Part shown: in pieces, positions 53,293 to 61,542 of the stretch
Position numbering within the stretch: position 1 is the first letter of the stretch
How the letters are laid out: every line of letters begins with the position of its first letter
DNA from: JAAOIF01 sp965217125
GTDB lineage: Bacteria; Pseudomonadota; Gammaproteobacteria; PS1; Pseudothioglobaceae
Direction: 5' to 3'
Assembly (NCBI GenBank): GCA_965217125.1
Contig: OZ244244.1
Span: 1,550,001-1,614,000, forward strand
DNA length: 64,000 bases
Program-made: the position numbers and the translations under genes
Notes under the pieces: model-generated
Told to the model about the DNA's origin: nothing
The model's input: the letters and a program-made list of their open reading frames with translations, nothing else
The model's database searches: none

Positions 53293-54032
53293 AAAAAATA
53301 ATCCGTGCCCTATTAGGCTTAATTATCATTGCAATTATCGTTATTATCGTTATCATTATTGCACTCGACCCGATTGGCAAGAAAATCAGCCAAAAATACG
53401 CAACTAATTTACTCAAAACGCCCGTTAAAATCAGCCAATTTAGCAGCAGCTTTTTTGATAAAAGTCTAAATATTGATTTTATTGAAGTGCAAAACCCACC
53501 GAGTTTTAACAATAAAAATGCCCTGTCATTAGAGCATTTTTTCTTAAAGTTAGGCGATGAAAGCACTTCTGATTTTATTGTGATTGATGAGTTATATCTG
53601 GGCGGATTAGAATTTGTTTTAGAACAAAATGACAGCGGCGTTAATTTAACAAAACTAATAAATAACCTCAAACAAAAGCCACACGCCGCAACCTCATCTG
53701 ACCATCACAGCCACAATAAACGCATTAAAATCAAACAATTTACAGTGGATAACATCAGCTTAAAAATAGATACTAACTGGCTCAAAACCACCCTCAAAGT
53801 CCCCGCCATTTCCGCTCATAATTTTGGCGGAAAATCAGGCGTTGCATTAACTCAAATCGGCAAAAAAATCACCCAAGAAATTTTGCAAAAGCTAAAAAAA
53901 TCCTTAGAAAAACAAGGCATCGACACCAACGAACAAAAAATCAAACAAACCCTCACCCGCAAACTCGGCATCCAAAACATCAACACCCTAAAAAACAAAG
54001 CCAAATCACTTTTTAAAGGGTTTGGGTTTTAG
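53289..54032 (+). CDS. AsmA-like membrane-anchored protein
   Basis: 247 residues. A single long membrane helix (about 7-27, nearly all Ile/Val/Leu), then a periplasmic part with PVKISQFSSSFFDKSLNIDFIEVQNPPSF, IDELYLGGLEFVLEQND and FTVDNISLKID. These alternating beta segments resemble the beta-helical repeats of AsmA/DUF748 proteins that act at the envelope, though this one is much shorter. The end is Lys-rich and helical. Assignment rests on pattern only. Confidence 0.6.
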   Translation: MKKIIRALLGLIIIAIIVIIVIIIALDPIGKKISQKYATNLLKTPVKISQFSSSFFDKSLNIDFIEVQNPPSFNNKNALSLEHFFLKLGDESTSDFIVIDELYLGGLEFVLEQNDSGVNLTKLINNLKQKPHAATSSDHHSHNKRIKIKQFTVDNISLKIDTNWLKTTLKVPAISAHNFGGKSGVALTQIGKKITQEILQKLKKSLEKQGIDTNEQKIKQTLTRKLGIQNINTLKNKAKSLFKGFGF

Positions 54033-54081
54033 AGATGTTAAAATATGTTTTATTTTAAAAAAATACACGGATAAAAAGATA

Positions 54082-56499
54082 ATGAATGAGATAAATCATG
54101 CATTAGTAGAGGGAGTTAGACCTCCTATATATAAGTCAATGAAATATTGGGGGAGAAAACCTCATAATATTTGGCGTGAATATATTAAAAATTACACTCC
54201 AGAAGGTGGCGTATTCTTAGACCCTTTTTGTGGCAGTGCTATCTCTATATTTGAAAGTTTAAAACTAGGGATAACTTCTATTGGGTTTGATTTAAACCCA
54301 TTAAGCTCGTTTATTATTGAAGTTACAACATCAAATTTTGATCGAACTACATTTGCAAATGAATTAAATATTATTATAAAAAAAATTAAACAAGATGCTG
54401 TGTATAAAAATTTCTTTTATACAAAATCAAGGTATAGCAATACTATGTCAGAGGTTCAAAATTTCAAATGGGAAGATAATAAATTATATGAATTGGGGGT
54501 GATTGCAAATGAAGAAGACAAGATGAAAGAAAAAAGATATATTACTACGCCAACTGATTATGACATTGAGTTAATAGAAGGCTTTAATGATATAAAGTTA
54601 AAGTTTAAACATCCAAATGAAGATTTTCCTATTTCACCGTCATTTAGTGCAAATTTTATAAATTGTGTAGGCGGCAATAACTTCAGTAATTTATGGACAA
54701 AGAGGAATCTTTATATCGTATCTTTAATCTTTGATTTAGTATTAAAAGTTGAAAACAAGATATTAAAAAAACAATTGCTATTTGGCTTTATTCAAATGCT
54801 ACATTTAACTACCAAAATGAGTATTCCTAGACGACCAGAAGCAAATAGAGCGTTTTCCACAAGTTGGGGCAGAAGTGCTTATATTTGTAGTAGTAGGCAA
54901 ATGGAAATGAATCCATTATTAACATTTATTAGTAGTTGCTTAGGAAAACAATCAGTAGAAAGCAGCTTAACAAATGCTAAAGATTATTTTTATCAAGATA
55001 AAATCAAATTATCAAATGTGTCGGTATCAAAAAAAGATAAAAACAAATTAAGTGGATTTGATGTTAAGTATGGTAATGTGGATATAAATGCAATAGATGA
55101 CTATATAAATGATAAAAGCATTGATTTCATAATGACAGACCCGCCTTATGGTGGCTTGGTTCAATATTTAGATTTATCATATATATGGCTTAGTTGGTTA
55201 CGATTATATGATAAAAAATACACACCAAATTTTGGTGCAGAAATAACGATTAAGAAAAATGTAGTTGATGAAAGTTTATATAAAAGTAGATTCACTAATG
55301 GCTTGAAAAAACTGCATAAGATTTTAAAAGATGAAGGGAAAATAGTATTCACTTTTCATAATAAAGACATAAAAATTTGGAATATATTTTTAAACTCTAT
55401 TAAAGATGCAGGATTTAAGATAGAAAAAGTTATTCATCAGCAAAATAAAAGAAGTGGCGAAAGTGCAATCTCTAATCCTTATGGAACAAGCGGCACTGAT
55501 TTTTATATTAGATGTGTTAAGAACAATAAGGATTATCAAGAAAATAACGATAGCGAGTTTGAACATATTGTTTTACAAACTGCTACAAGGTTAATTTCGA
55601 GAAGAAATGAACCAACTCCATATCAAATTCTTTTTAACGGAATTTTGGCTAAAATCTCAGGCAAAGGCTTTGATATAAATGAATTTGATAAGAATATTGA
55701 AACCATTCTTAAAGGCCATATCAATAAGACATTTATATTAAGTGATAACAACTTCTCAACATCAGGTAAATTTTGGTGGTTTGTTAGTCCAAATGAGCAT
55801 ATTAAGTATCCAAACAGAACATTGAGCGATAGAGTTGAAAATACGGTTTTACAATTTCTAAGACGAAAACAATCTATAAGTTTGGATGAGATGTTAGGCG
55901 AAATATTTATTAAGTATCCAAATGGATTAATACCTGATACCAAATCAATAAATTTTTATTTGGAAAAATATGCAACAAAATCTGCCGGAAAATGGCTTTA
56001 TAATTCATTATTAGTTGAAAGCGAAATATCTAATCACACAAAAATATTAGCAGACTTAAGCAAAATTGGAAAAAGAAATAAATTGGATATTTTTATAGGA
56101 AAAAGAGAACAAGGGGAAAAAATTAACACCACTATCTTAGCAACATATGCAACTCATTTAGAATTAAAATTTTTAGATTTTGAAAAAGAAAAATTAGATA
56201 GAGTTCATATGATAGATATGATTTGGTTAAATGACAAAAATATACAGGTTGTTTTTGAAGTTGAGAATTCCACTAATTTAATTTCTGCTATCAGTAGGGG
56301 TACTAATTTAGATAAAACTATATTGAAAATTATGGTTATACCCAACCAACGAGAAAATGAACTATTGAGACAAAAAGATAAATTATTTCGCGACCAATTC
56401 AAAATTAATAATTGGAAATACTTGCTTTATAGTGATGTTGAAAAATTAACAACATCTAGGCAGAAAATAGACTTGTTCTTAAAGGATATAAGTGAATAG
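54082..56499 (+). CDS. DNA methyltransferase fused to a nuclease-like domain
   Basis: 805 residues from the ATG at 54082. Residues 1-30 (VRPPIYKSMKYWGRKPHNIW) and motif I FLDPFCGSAIS (46-56), then a long insert and motif IV DFIMTDPPYGG (DPPY at 353-356), point to an amino-methyltransferase. About 690-770 read MIDMIWLNDKNIQVVFEVEN followed by ST, with an Asp and a ExE pair like PD-(D/E)XK nucleases found in restriction-associated proteins. A fused restriction-modification role is an inference. Very AT-rich. It overlaps the next methyltransferase by 8 nt, and both interrupt a housekeeping run. Confidence 0.78.
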   Translation: MNEINHALVEGVRPPIYKSMKYWGRKPHNIWREYIKNYTPEGGVFLDPFCGSAISIFESLKLGITSIGFDLNPLSSFIIEVTTSNFDRTTFANELNIIIKKIKQDAVYKNFFYTKSRYSNTMSEVQNFKWEDNKLYELGVIANEEDKMKEKRYITTPTDYDIELIEGFNDIKLKFKHPNEDFPISPSFSANFINCVGGNNFSNLWTKRNLYIVSLIFDLVLKVENKILKKQLLFGFIQMLHLTTKMSIPRRPEANRAFSTSWGRSAYICSSRQMEMNPLLTFISSCLGKQSVESSLTNAKDYFYQDKIKLSNVSVSKKDKNKLSGFDVKYGNVDINAIDDYINDKSIDFIMTDPPYGGLVQYLDLSYIWLSWLRLYDKKYTPNFGAEITIKKNVVDESLYKSRFTNGLKKLHKILKDEGKIVFTFHNKDIKIWNIFLNSIKDAGFKIEKVIHQQNKRSGESAISNPYGTSGTDFYIRCVKNNKDYQENNDSEFEHIVLQTATRLISRRNEPTPYQILFNGILAKISGKGFDINEFDKNIETILKGHINKTFILSDNNFSTSGKFWWFVSPNEHIKYPNRTLSDRVENTVLQFLRRKQSISLDEMLGEIFIKYPNGLIPDTKSINFYLEKYATKSAGKWLYNSLLVESEISNHTKILADLSKIGKRNKLDIFIGKREQGEKINTTILATYATHLELKFLDFEKEKLDRVHMIDMIWLNDKNIQVVFEVENSTNLISAISRGTNLDKTILKIMVIPNQRENELLRQKDKLFRDQFKINNWKYLLYSDVEKLTTSRQKIDLFLKDISE

Positions 56500-57322
56500 T
56501 AAAGGAAAATATGACAAACGAAATAAGTTAAATGATTTAACTGGTAAAGAGTGGTTAAAACTTACTGGTAGTTTTTGGATGTCTGAGAAATGTGCAGATG
56601 ATAAACCTGCAATGCAACACCCTGCACCTTTTCTTATAAAAGACATACAAAAACTTATCTCAATGTTTACTAAAAAAGAAATGAGAGTTTTAGACCCATT
56701 TTGCGGTAGCGGAACAACATTAATTGCATCTTGTAATATTGATAGGTTCGGCATTGGTATTGACTTGAATGCCGAATATAAGAAATTAGCATTAGACCGA
56801 CTAAAACAATATAAAAATTTTGAATATATTATAGGAAACGCCTTAAACAAACTAAATTCAATAGAAAAAGTGGACTATATAATAACCTCTCCACCTTATC
56901 ATAATATCTTAAAAAATAAAGGAAAAGGATTAAGGGAGGACAAGAAAAACAAAGGATTTAGGCACAGTGGCAGGACAGGTGTTGAATATTATTCTGATAA
57001 TCAAGATGATTTAGGAAATAAAGAGAATTATCAGGACTTCTTGCAATCATTAAGTTTAATTATGCAAAAATGTTATACAGCACTCAATAATAAAAAATAT
57101 TGTTCTATTGTTATTAGCGATTTTACAATCAATAAAAAAGAGACTAATATTCAGGGTGATATTGTTAATATGATGTGTGATATTGGTTTTGAATTTAGTG
57201 GCACAACTGTTTTATTACAACCTAGTAAACCACTATATCCATTTGGGTATCCTTATGCATATAAAATAAATCATCATCATCAAAATATAATTACATTTCG
57301 AAAAGTGTTAAACCAAAGTTAA
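56492..57322 (+). CDS. DNA methyltransferase (N4/N6 amino type)
   Basis: 276 residues from a GTG start. Motif I VLDPFCGSGTTLIAS at about 68-82, FGIGIDLN, then VDYIITSPPYHN (TSPPY, motif IV) at about 128-139. The I-before-IV order differs from the common beta-class plan. TSPPY fits N4-cytosine or N6-adenine transfer. The N-terminus (LTGKEWLKLTGSFWMSEKC) and an HPAPF block are typical of the group. Coupled to the upstream fused methyltransferase by an 8-nt overlap. Ends 14 nt before tatD. Confidence 0.85.
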   Translation: MNSKGKYDKRNKLNDLTGKEWLKLTGSFWMSEKCADDKPAMQHPAPFLIKDIQKLISMFTKKEMRVLDPFCGSGTTLIASCNIDRFGIGIDLNAEYKKLALDRLKQYKNFEYIIGNALNKLNSIEKVDYIITSPPYHNILKNKGKGLREDKKNKGFRHSGRTGVEYYSDNQDDLGNKENYQDFLQSLSLIMQKCYTALNNKKYCSIVISDFTINKKETNIQGDIVNMMCDIGFEFSGTTVLLQPSKPLYPFGYPYAYKINHHHQNIITFRKVLNQS

Positions 57323-57336
57323 AGATATTAAATGAT

Positions 57337-58107
57337 ATGCAAATAACTGATTCCCATTGTCATCTTGACCGCGTAGATTTATCGGCGTTTGGGGGGAGTG
57401 TTGAAAGTATGTTGGTGCATGCGAAAAGGTTGGGGGTGGGGCGGTTTTTGTGTGTTTGTATTGACCTTGAGTGTTTTGCTGGGGTGTTGGCGTTGGCGAA
57501 AAAATATCCGCAGATTTATGCTTCGGTGGGGGTGCATCCTTGTGAATTGGAGGGTAAAGATCCGAGTGTGGATGAGTTGATTGAGTTGGCAAATCACCCT
57601 AAAATTATTGCTATTGGTGAGACTGGGCTGGATTATTTTCATATTGAAAAAGACACGGCAGATTGGCAGCGCGATAGGTTTAGGCGGCATATTAAGGCGT
57701 CTAATCAATCGGGCAAACCGATGATTATTCATACTCGTAATGCTAAGGCGGATACTATTCAAATTATGCAACAGGAAAAAGCGCGTGCTGGGGTGATGCA
57801 TTGTTTTTCTGAGGATTGGGAAACGGCTAAGGCGGCGCTGGATTTGGGGTTTTATATCTCATTTTCGGGGATTATTACCTTTAAAAATGCACAGGATTTG
57901 CGCAAAGTGGCTAAAAAAGTGCCGCTCGATAGAATTTTGGTAGAGACTGATTCGCCTTATCTTACCCCTGTGCCGTATCGTGGCAAAGCTAATTCACCTG
58001 CCTATACTTATTATGTCGTTGAAAAAATAGCAGAAATTCGTGGCGAAAAGATTGAAACGATTGCCATCGCTACTACTCATAATTTTCAAAAACTTTTTTC
58101 TGTATGA
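57337..58107 (+). CDS. TatD-family metal-dependent hydrolase (DNase)
   Basis: 256 residues. Metal ligands in TDSHCHLDRVD at the N-terminus, AIGETGLDYFH, PMIIHTRNA, MHCFSEDW and the C-terminal VETDSPYLTPVPYRGK. These are the TatD/YcfH set. Acts as a 3'-5' exonuclease or DNA-repair nuclease. Overlaps rluC by 4 nt. Confidence 0.93.
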   Translation: MQITDSHCHLDRVDLSAFGGSVESMLVHAKRLGVGRFLCVCIDLECFAGVLALAKKYPQIYASVGVHPCELEGKDPSVDELIELANHPKIIAIGETGLDYFHIEKDTADWQRDRFRRHIKASNQSGKPMIIHTRNAKADTIQIMQQEKARAGVMHCFSEDWETAKAALDLGFYISFSGIITFKNAQDLRKVAKKVPLDRILVETDSPYLTPVPYRGKANSPAYTYYVVEKIAEIRGEKIETIAIATTHNFQKLFSV

Positions 58108-59015
58108 GTGTTAGTCTGCAAACTATTGATGAATTTTCCGTTGGGCAACGCTTAGATAATTATTTATTAAAGCATCTAAAAGGAGTGCCTAAGTCGCACA
58201 TTTATCGTGTCATTCGTAAGGGCGAAGTGCGTGTTAATAAAGGCAGAAAAAAAGCAGATTACAAGTTAATTTTAAATGATATGGTGCGTATTCCGCCGAT
58301 TCGCGTATCGAAACCGAACGAGATTAGCATCCCAGATTCATTGCAAACCTTGTTAAAAAATGCCATTTTGTATGAAGATAAAGGGCTTTTGATTATCAAC
58401 AAACCCGCTGGTTTAGCGGTGCATAGCGGCAGTGGTGTGAGTGTAGGGGTGATTGAGGTGCTGCGAAAAATGTATAAAGAGCCGATTGAATTAGTGCACA
58501 GGCTTGATAGGGCAACATCGGGCGTGTTACTGATTGCCAAAAAACGCGCTGTATTGAAAAACTTGCAGCAGCAACTTAATCAACATCAAATGGAAAAGCG
58601 TTATACCGCCTTGGTGCAAGGCGCTTGGTCAAAGAAACGCCATACCATTGATGCACCACTTTATCAAAACTCACGATGCATAGTAGTCGATGCTAAGGGC
58701 AAGCAAGCGATTAGCCATTTTCAACCGTTTAAAAATTTTCATCAAGATGATTTTGCAGCATCTTTGGTTGAGGTTTTGATTGAAACTGGGCGTATGCATC
58801 AGATACGCGTTCATGCAAAATATGCCGCACATCCAATTGCTGGCGATGATAAATACGGCAATCCAATATTTGATGCTAAAACTAAAGCCAGAGGGCTTAA
58901 ACGCTTATTTTTACACGCACATCAATTAACCTTTAGCAACCCATTGAATGATAAAATTCAAAAAGTGAATGCGCCATTAACCCAAGATTTGCAAGATTTT
59001 TTAGCCGCCTTATGA
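58104..59015 (+). CDS. rluC: 23S rRNA pseudouridine synthase RluC
   Basis: 303 residues. N-terminal S4 RNA-binding domain (QRLDNYLLKHLKGVPKSHIYRVIRKGEVRVN, about 12-45), then LIINKPAGLAVHSGSG and the catalytic HRLDRATSGVLLIAKK with the essential Asp; TGRMHQIRVHAKYAAHPI follows. Modifies 23S rRNA uridines 955, 2504 and 2580 in E. coli numbering. Overlaps tatD and ubiA by 4 nt each. Confidence 0.92.
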   Translation: MSVSLQTIDEFSVGQRLDNYLLKHLKGVPKSHIYRVIRKGEVRVNKGRKKADYKLILNDMVRIPPIRVSKPNEISIPDSLQTLLKNAILYEDKGLLIINKPAGLAVHSGSGVSVGVIEVLRKMYKEPIELVHRLDRATSGVLLIAKKRAVLKNLQQQLNQHQMEKRYTALVQGAWSKKRHTIDAPLYQNSRCIVVDAKGKQAISHFQPFKNFHQDDFAASLVEVLIETGRMHQIRVHAKYAAHPIAGDDKYGNPIFDAKTKARGLKRLFLHAHQLTFSNPLNDKIQKVNAPLTQDLQDFLAAL

Positions 59016-59851
59016 ACGCTTACTTTCGCCTGATGCGCCTGCACAAACCGATTGGTATTTATTTATTATTGTGGCCAGCTTTGTGGGCTTTATTTTTAGC
59101 AGCGGGAGGTCTGCCGCGATTTGAGTTGTTGGCAATTTTTGTTGTTGGGGTAATACTGATGCGCTCAGCTGGTTGTGTAATTAATGATTATGCCGATAGC
59201 GACATTGATAAGCTAGTTGAGCGCACAAAAAATCGTCCAATTACCACAGGTGAAATCAGTGGAAAATCTGCGTTATTATTATTTTTTGCTTTGCTGTTAG
59301 TGGCGTTTGCTTTGGTTTTGCTGACCAATCTTTTGACCATTCAATTAGCATTTATTGCAGCCGCTTTAGCAACGCTGTATCCGTTTACCAAGCGTTGGAC
59401 ACATTTGCCTCAATTTATACTTGGCTTGGCATTTGCTATGAGTGTGCCGATGGCATTTGCTGCTACGGATAATAATATTCCCAACGAGGCCTGGTGGATT
59501 TTCTTGGCAACGGTGATTTGGACTGTCTCCTACGATACTATGTATGCCATGTCCGACCGCGAAGAAGACTTAAAAATTGGGATGAAATCAAGCGCAATAT
59601 TGTTTGCAAAATACGATAAATTAATCATTGCTTTGTTACAAATTTGCTTATTATTGCTGTTGATAAAAATTTCAATTGTGTTTAATTTAGGGGTTTTTTA
59701 TTATATTTCTTTGATTTTGACTGTATTTTTGATGGTTTATCATCAAAAACTCATCAAAAATCGTGAAAAATCCGCTTGTTTTAATGCTTTTTTGCATAAT
59801 AATTATATTGGATTGATAATTTTCTGTGGAATAGCACTTTCTGTTGTATAG
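59012..59851 (+). CDS. ubiA: 4-hydroxybenzoate polyprenyltransferase UbiA
   Basis: 279 residues with about eight hydrophobic helices. Both Asp-rich sites are present: NDYADSDIDKLVERTKNRPI and SDREEDLKIGMKSSAI, which bind the polyprenyl diphosphate through Mg2+. Prenylates 4-hydroxybenzoate, the product of UbiC at 9461. Overlaps rluC by 4 nt, so tatD-rluC-ubiA is an operon. Convergent with dapD. Confidence 0.95.
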   Translation: MNAYFRLMRLHKPIGIYLLLWPALWALFLAAGGLPRFELLAIFVVGVILMRSAGCVINDYADSDIDKLVERTKNRPITTGEISGKSALLLFFALLLVAFALVLLTNLLTIQLAFIAAALATLYPFTKRWTHLPQFILGLAFAMSVPMAFAATDNNIPNEAWWIFLATVIWTVSYDTMYAMSDREEDLKIGMKSSAILFAKYDKLIIALLQICLLLLLIKISIVFNLGVFYYISLILTVFLMVYHQKLIKNREKSACFNAFLHNNYIGLIIFCGIALSVV

Positions 59852-59898
59852 CAAGGGTTATTAAATCAATTTTCTGTAAAAAATCACTGCGATGATAA

Positions 59899-60714
59899 TT
59901 AAATACCACGCAGCAGTTCGTTAATCCCTACTTTTGATCTAGTTTTAGCATCTACTTGCTTAACAATTACCGCACAATACAGCGAGTAACTGCCGTCTTT
60001 AGAAGGTAAATTGCCTGATACTACCACCGAGCCTGCGGGGATTCGACCGTAAGTTATTTTGCCAGTTTCACGATTGAAGATTTTGGTGGATTGACCAATA
60101 TAGACCCCCATTGAAATCACCGCACCTTGTTCAACAATCACGCCTTCGACCACTTCTGAGCGCGCACCAATAAAACAGTTATCCTCAATAATGGTGGGCG
60201 CGGCTTGTAGTGGTTCTAACACGCCACCAATACCAACGCCACCTGAAAGATGAACATTTTTACCAATTTGTGCACAAGAGCCTACAGTTGCCCAAGTATC
60301 TACCATCGTGCCTGAATCAACATAGGCGCCAATATTAACATAGCTGGGCATTAGCACCGTGTCTTTAGCAATAAAAGCACCGCGCCGCACGCTGGCTGGG
60401 GGGACGACACGCACGCCAGTAGCACTAAACTGCTCTGCGCTCAGCTGGGCAAATTTAGACGGCACTTTGTCATAATATTGGGTAAAGCCACCTGCCATTG
60501 GCACATTATCTTGTAATCTAAATGATAAAAGCACTGCCTTTTTAAGCCATTCGTTGACCTGCCAATCACCAATGCCGTTTTGTTCGGCAATACGCGCCTG
60601 ACCTGAATCCAATAAATTAATGGCTTTGGCAACGGCTTGTTTGATTTGCGGACTGGCGGATTGTGGGCTGAGATTAGCTCGGTTTTCAAAAGCGGCTTCG
60701 ATAATATCTTTCAT
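59899..60714 (-). CDS. dapD: Tetrahydrodipicolinate N-succinyltransferase
   Basis: 271 residues. Left-handed beta-helix of hexapeptide repeats: AFIAKDTVLMPSYVNIGAYVDSGTMVDTWATVG, CAQIGKNVHLSGGVGIGG and NCFIGARSEVVEGVIVEQG. Ends LLRGI. Lysine/diaminopimelate synthesis by the succinylase branch. Confidence 0.96.
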   Translation of the reverse strand: MKDIIEAAFENRANLSPQSASPQIKQAVAKAINLLDSGQARIAEQNGIGDWQVNEWLKKAVLLSFRLQDNVPMAGGFTQYYDKVPSKFAQLSAEQFSATGVRVVPPASVRRGAFIAKDTVLMPSYVNIGAYVDSGTMVDTWATVGSCAQIGKNVHLSGGVGIGGVLEPLQAAPTIIEDNCFIGARSEVVEGVIVEQGAVISMGVYIGQSTKIFNRETGKITYGRIPAGSVVVSGNLPSKDGSYSLYCAVIVKQVDAKTRSKVGINELLRGI

Positions 60715-60762
60715 AGTAAGTTTTATGGTTTGATGAGAAATTTAACATTATATCAGACCAGC

Positions 60763-61488
60763 TTAATCTTCGTGACAATGATTATGGTGATGTTCGTAAG
60801 TTGCCATCAGCTCGTCCATTTGCTCGGCAAATAAATCATTAAATTGCGAATCTTGCAAAATAGACCGCGGCTGCCCCATGCAGCAAATATGATGGTATAA
60901 ACACAGCACTTGGGTGGATTCACGCATCACTTGGTGCAGGTCGTGGGATACCATCAACACCGCACAGCTCTGTTGTTGGTGAATATCTTGAATCAATTTA
61001 TACAGGCTCATCTGTCCGCTAATATCAAGATTTTGCGCCGGCTCATCAAGCATTAAAACATTCGGCTTATTCAGTATAGCCCTGGTAATTAGTACTCGTT
61101 GCATTTCGCCACCAGACAAATTTTTCAAAGCTCTGTGTAATAGTGAATCAATGCCTGTTAGCGCTATGGTAGCAGTTAAAAATTGGGCATCAATTTTCTG
61201 GTTGAGTTGTAAAAAACCCAACACTGAAATCGGAATAAACTCATTAATGGTGAATTTTTGCGGGGTATAGCCTAAGCGAATATTTTTAGATTGTTTGATA
61301 ATGCCACTATCGGGCTGAATCAAGCCTAATAAAACTTTTATCAAGGAACTTTTCCCAGCACCATTCGGGCCGATTAGAGTGATAAATTCCCCAGCTTTTA
61401 ACTCAAAGCTAACATCGTCAAGCACAGATTTTCCATCGTGGCTAAGACTGATATTATTGGCACTAATCAATGTTTGTGGATTGCTCAT
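60763..61488 (-). CDS. znuC: Zinc ABC transporter ATP-binding protein ZnuC
   Basis: 241 residues from the ATG at 61486-61488; a TTG 12 nt upstream is possible. Walker A LIGPNGAGKSSLIKV, signature LSGGEMQRVLITRAI, Walker B LMLDEPAQNLD and H-loop MVSHDLH. The His-rich tail EHHHNHCHED is usual for ZnuC and supports zinc as substrate. znuA and znuB are not beside it in this window. Divergent from polA, so a shared control region lies at 61489-61542. Confidence 0.9.
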   Translation of the reverse strand: MSNPQTLISANNISLSHDGKSVLDDVSFELKAGEFITLIGPNGAGKSSLIKVLLGLIQPDSGIIKQSKNIRLGYTPQKFTINEFIPISVLGFLQLNQKIDAQFLTATIALTGIDSLLHRALKNLSGGEMQRVLITRAILNKPNVLMLDEPAQNLDISGQMSLYKLIQDIHQQQSCAVLMVSHDLHQVMRESTQVLCLYHHICCMGQPRSILQDSQFNDLFAEQMDELMATYEHHHNHCHED

Positions 61489-61542
61489 ATAGTTGTTCAA
61501 AATAAAACCTATTTTATACCGTTGATGGGTAAAATTTTCCCT

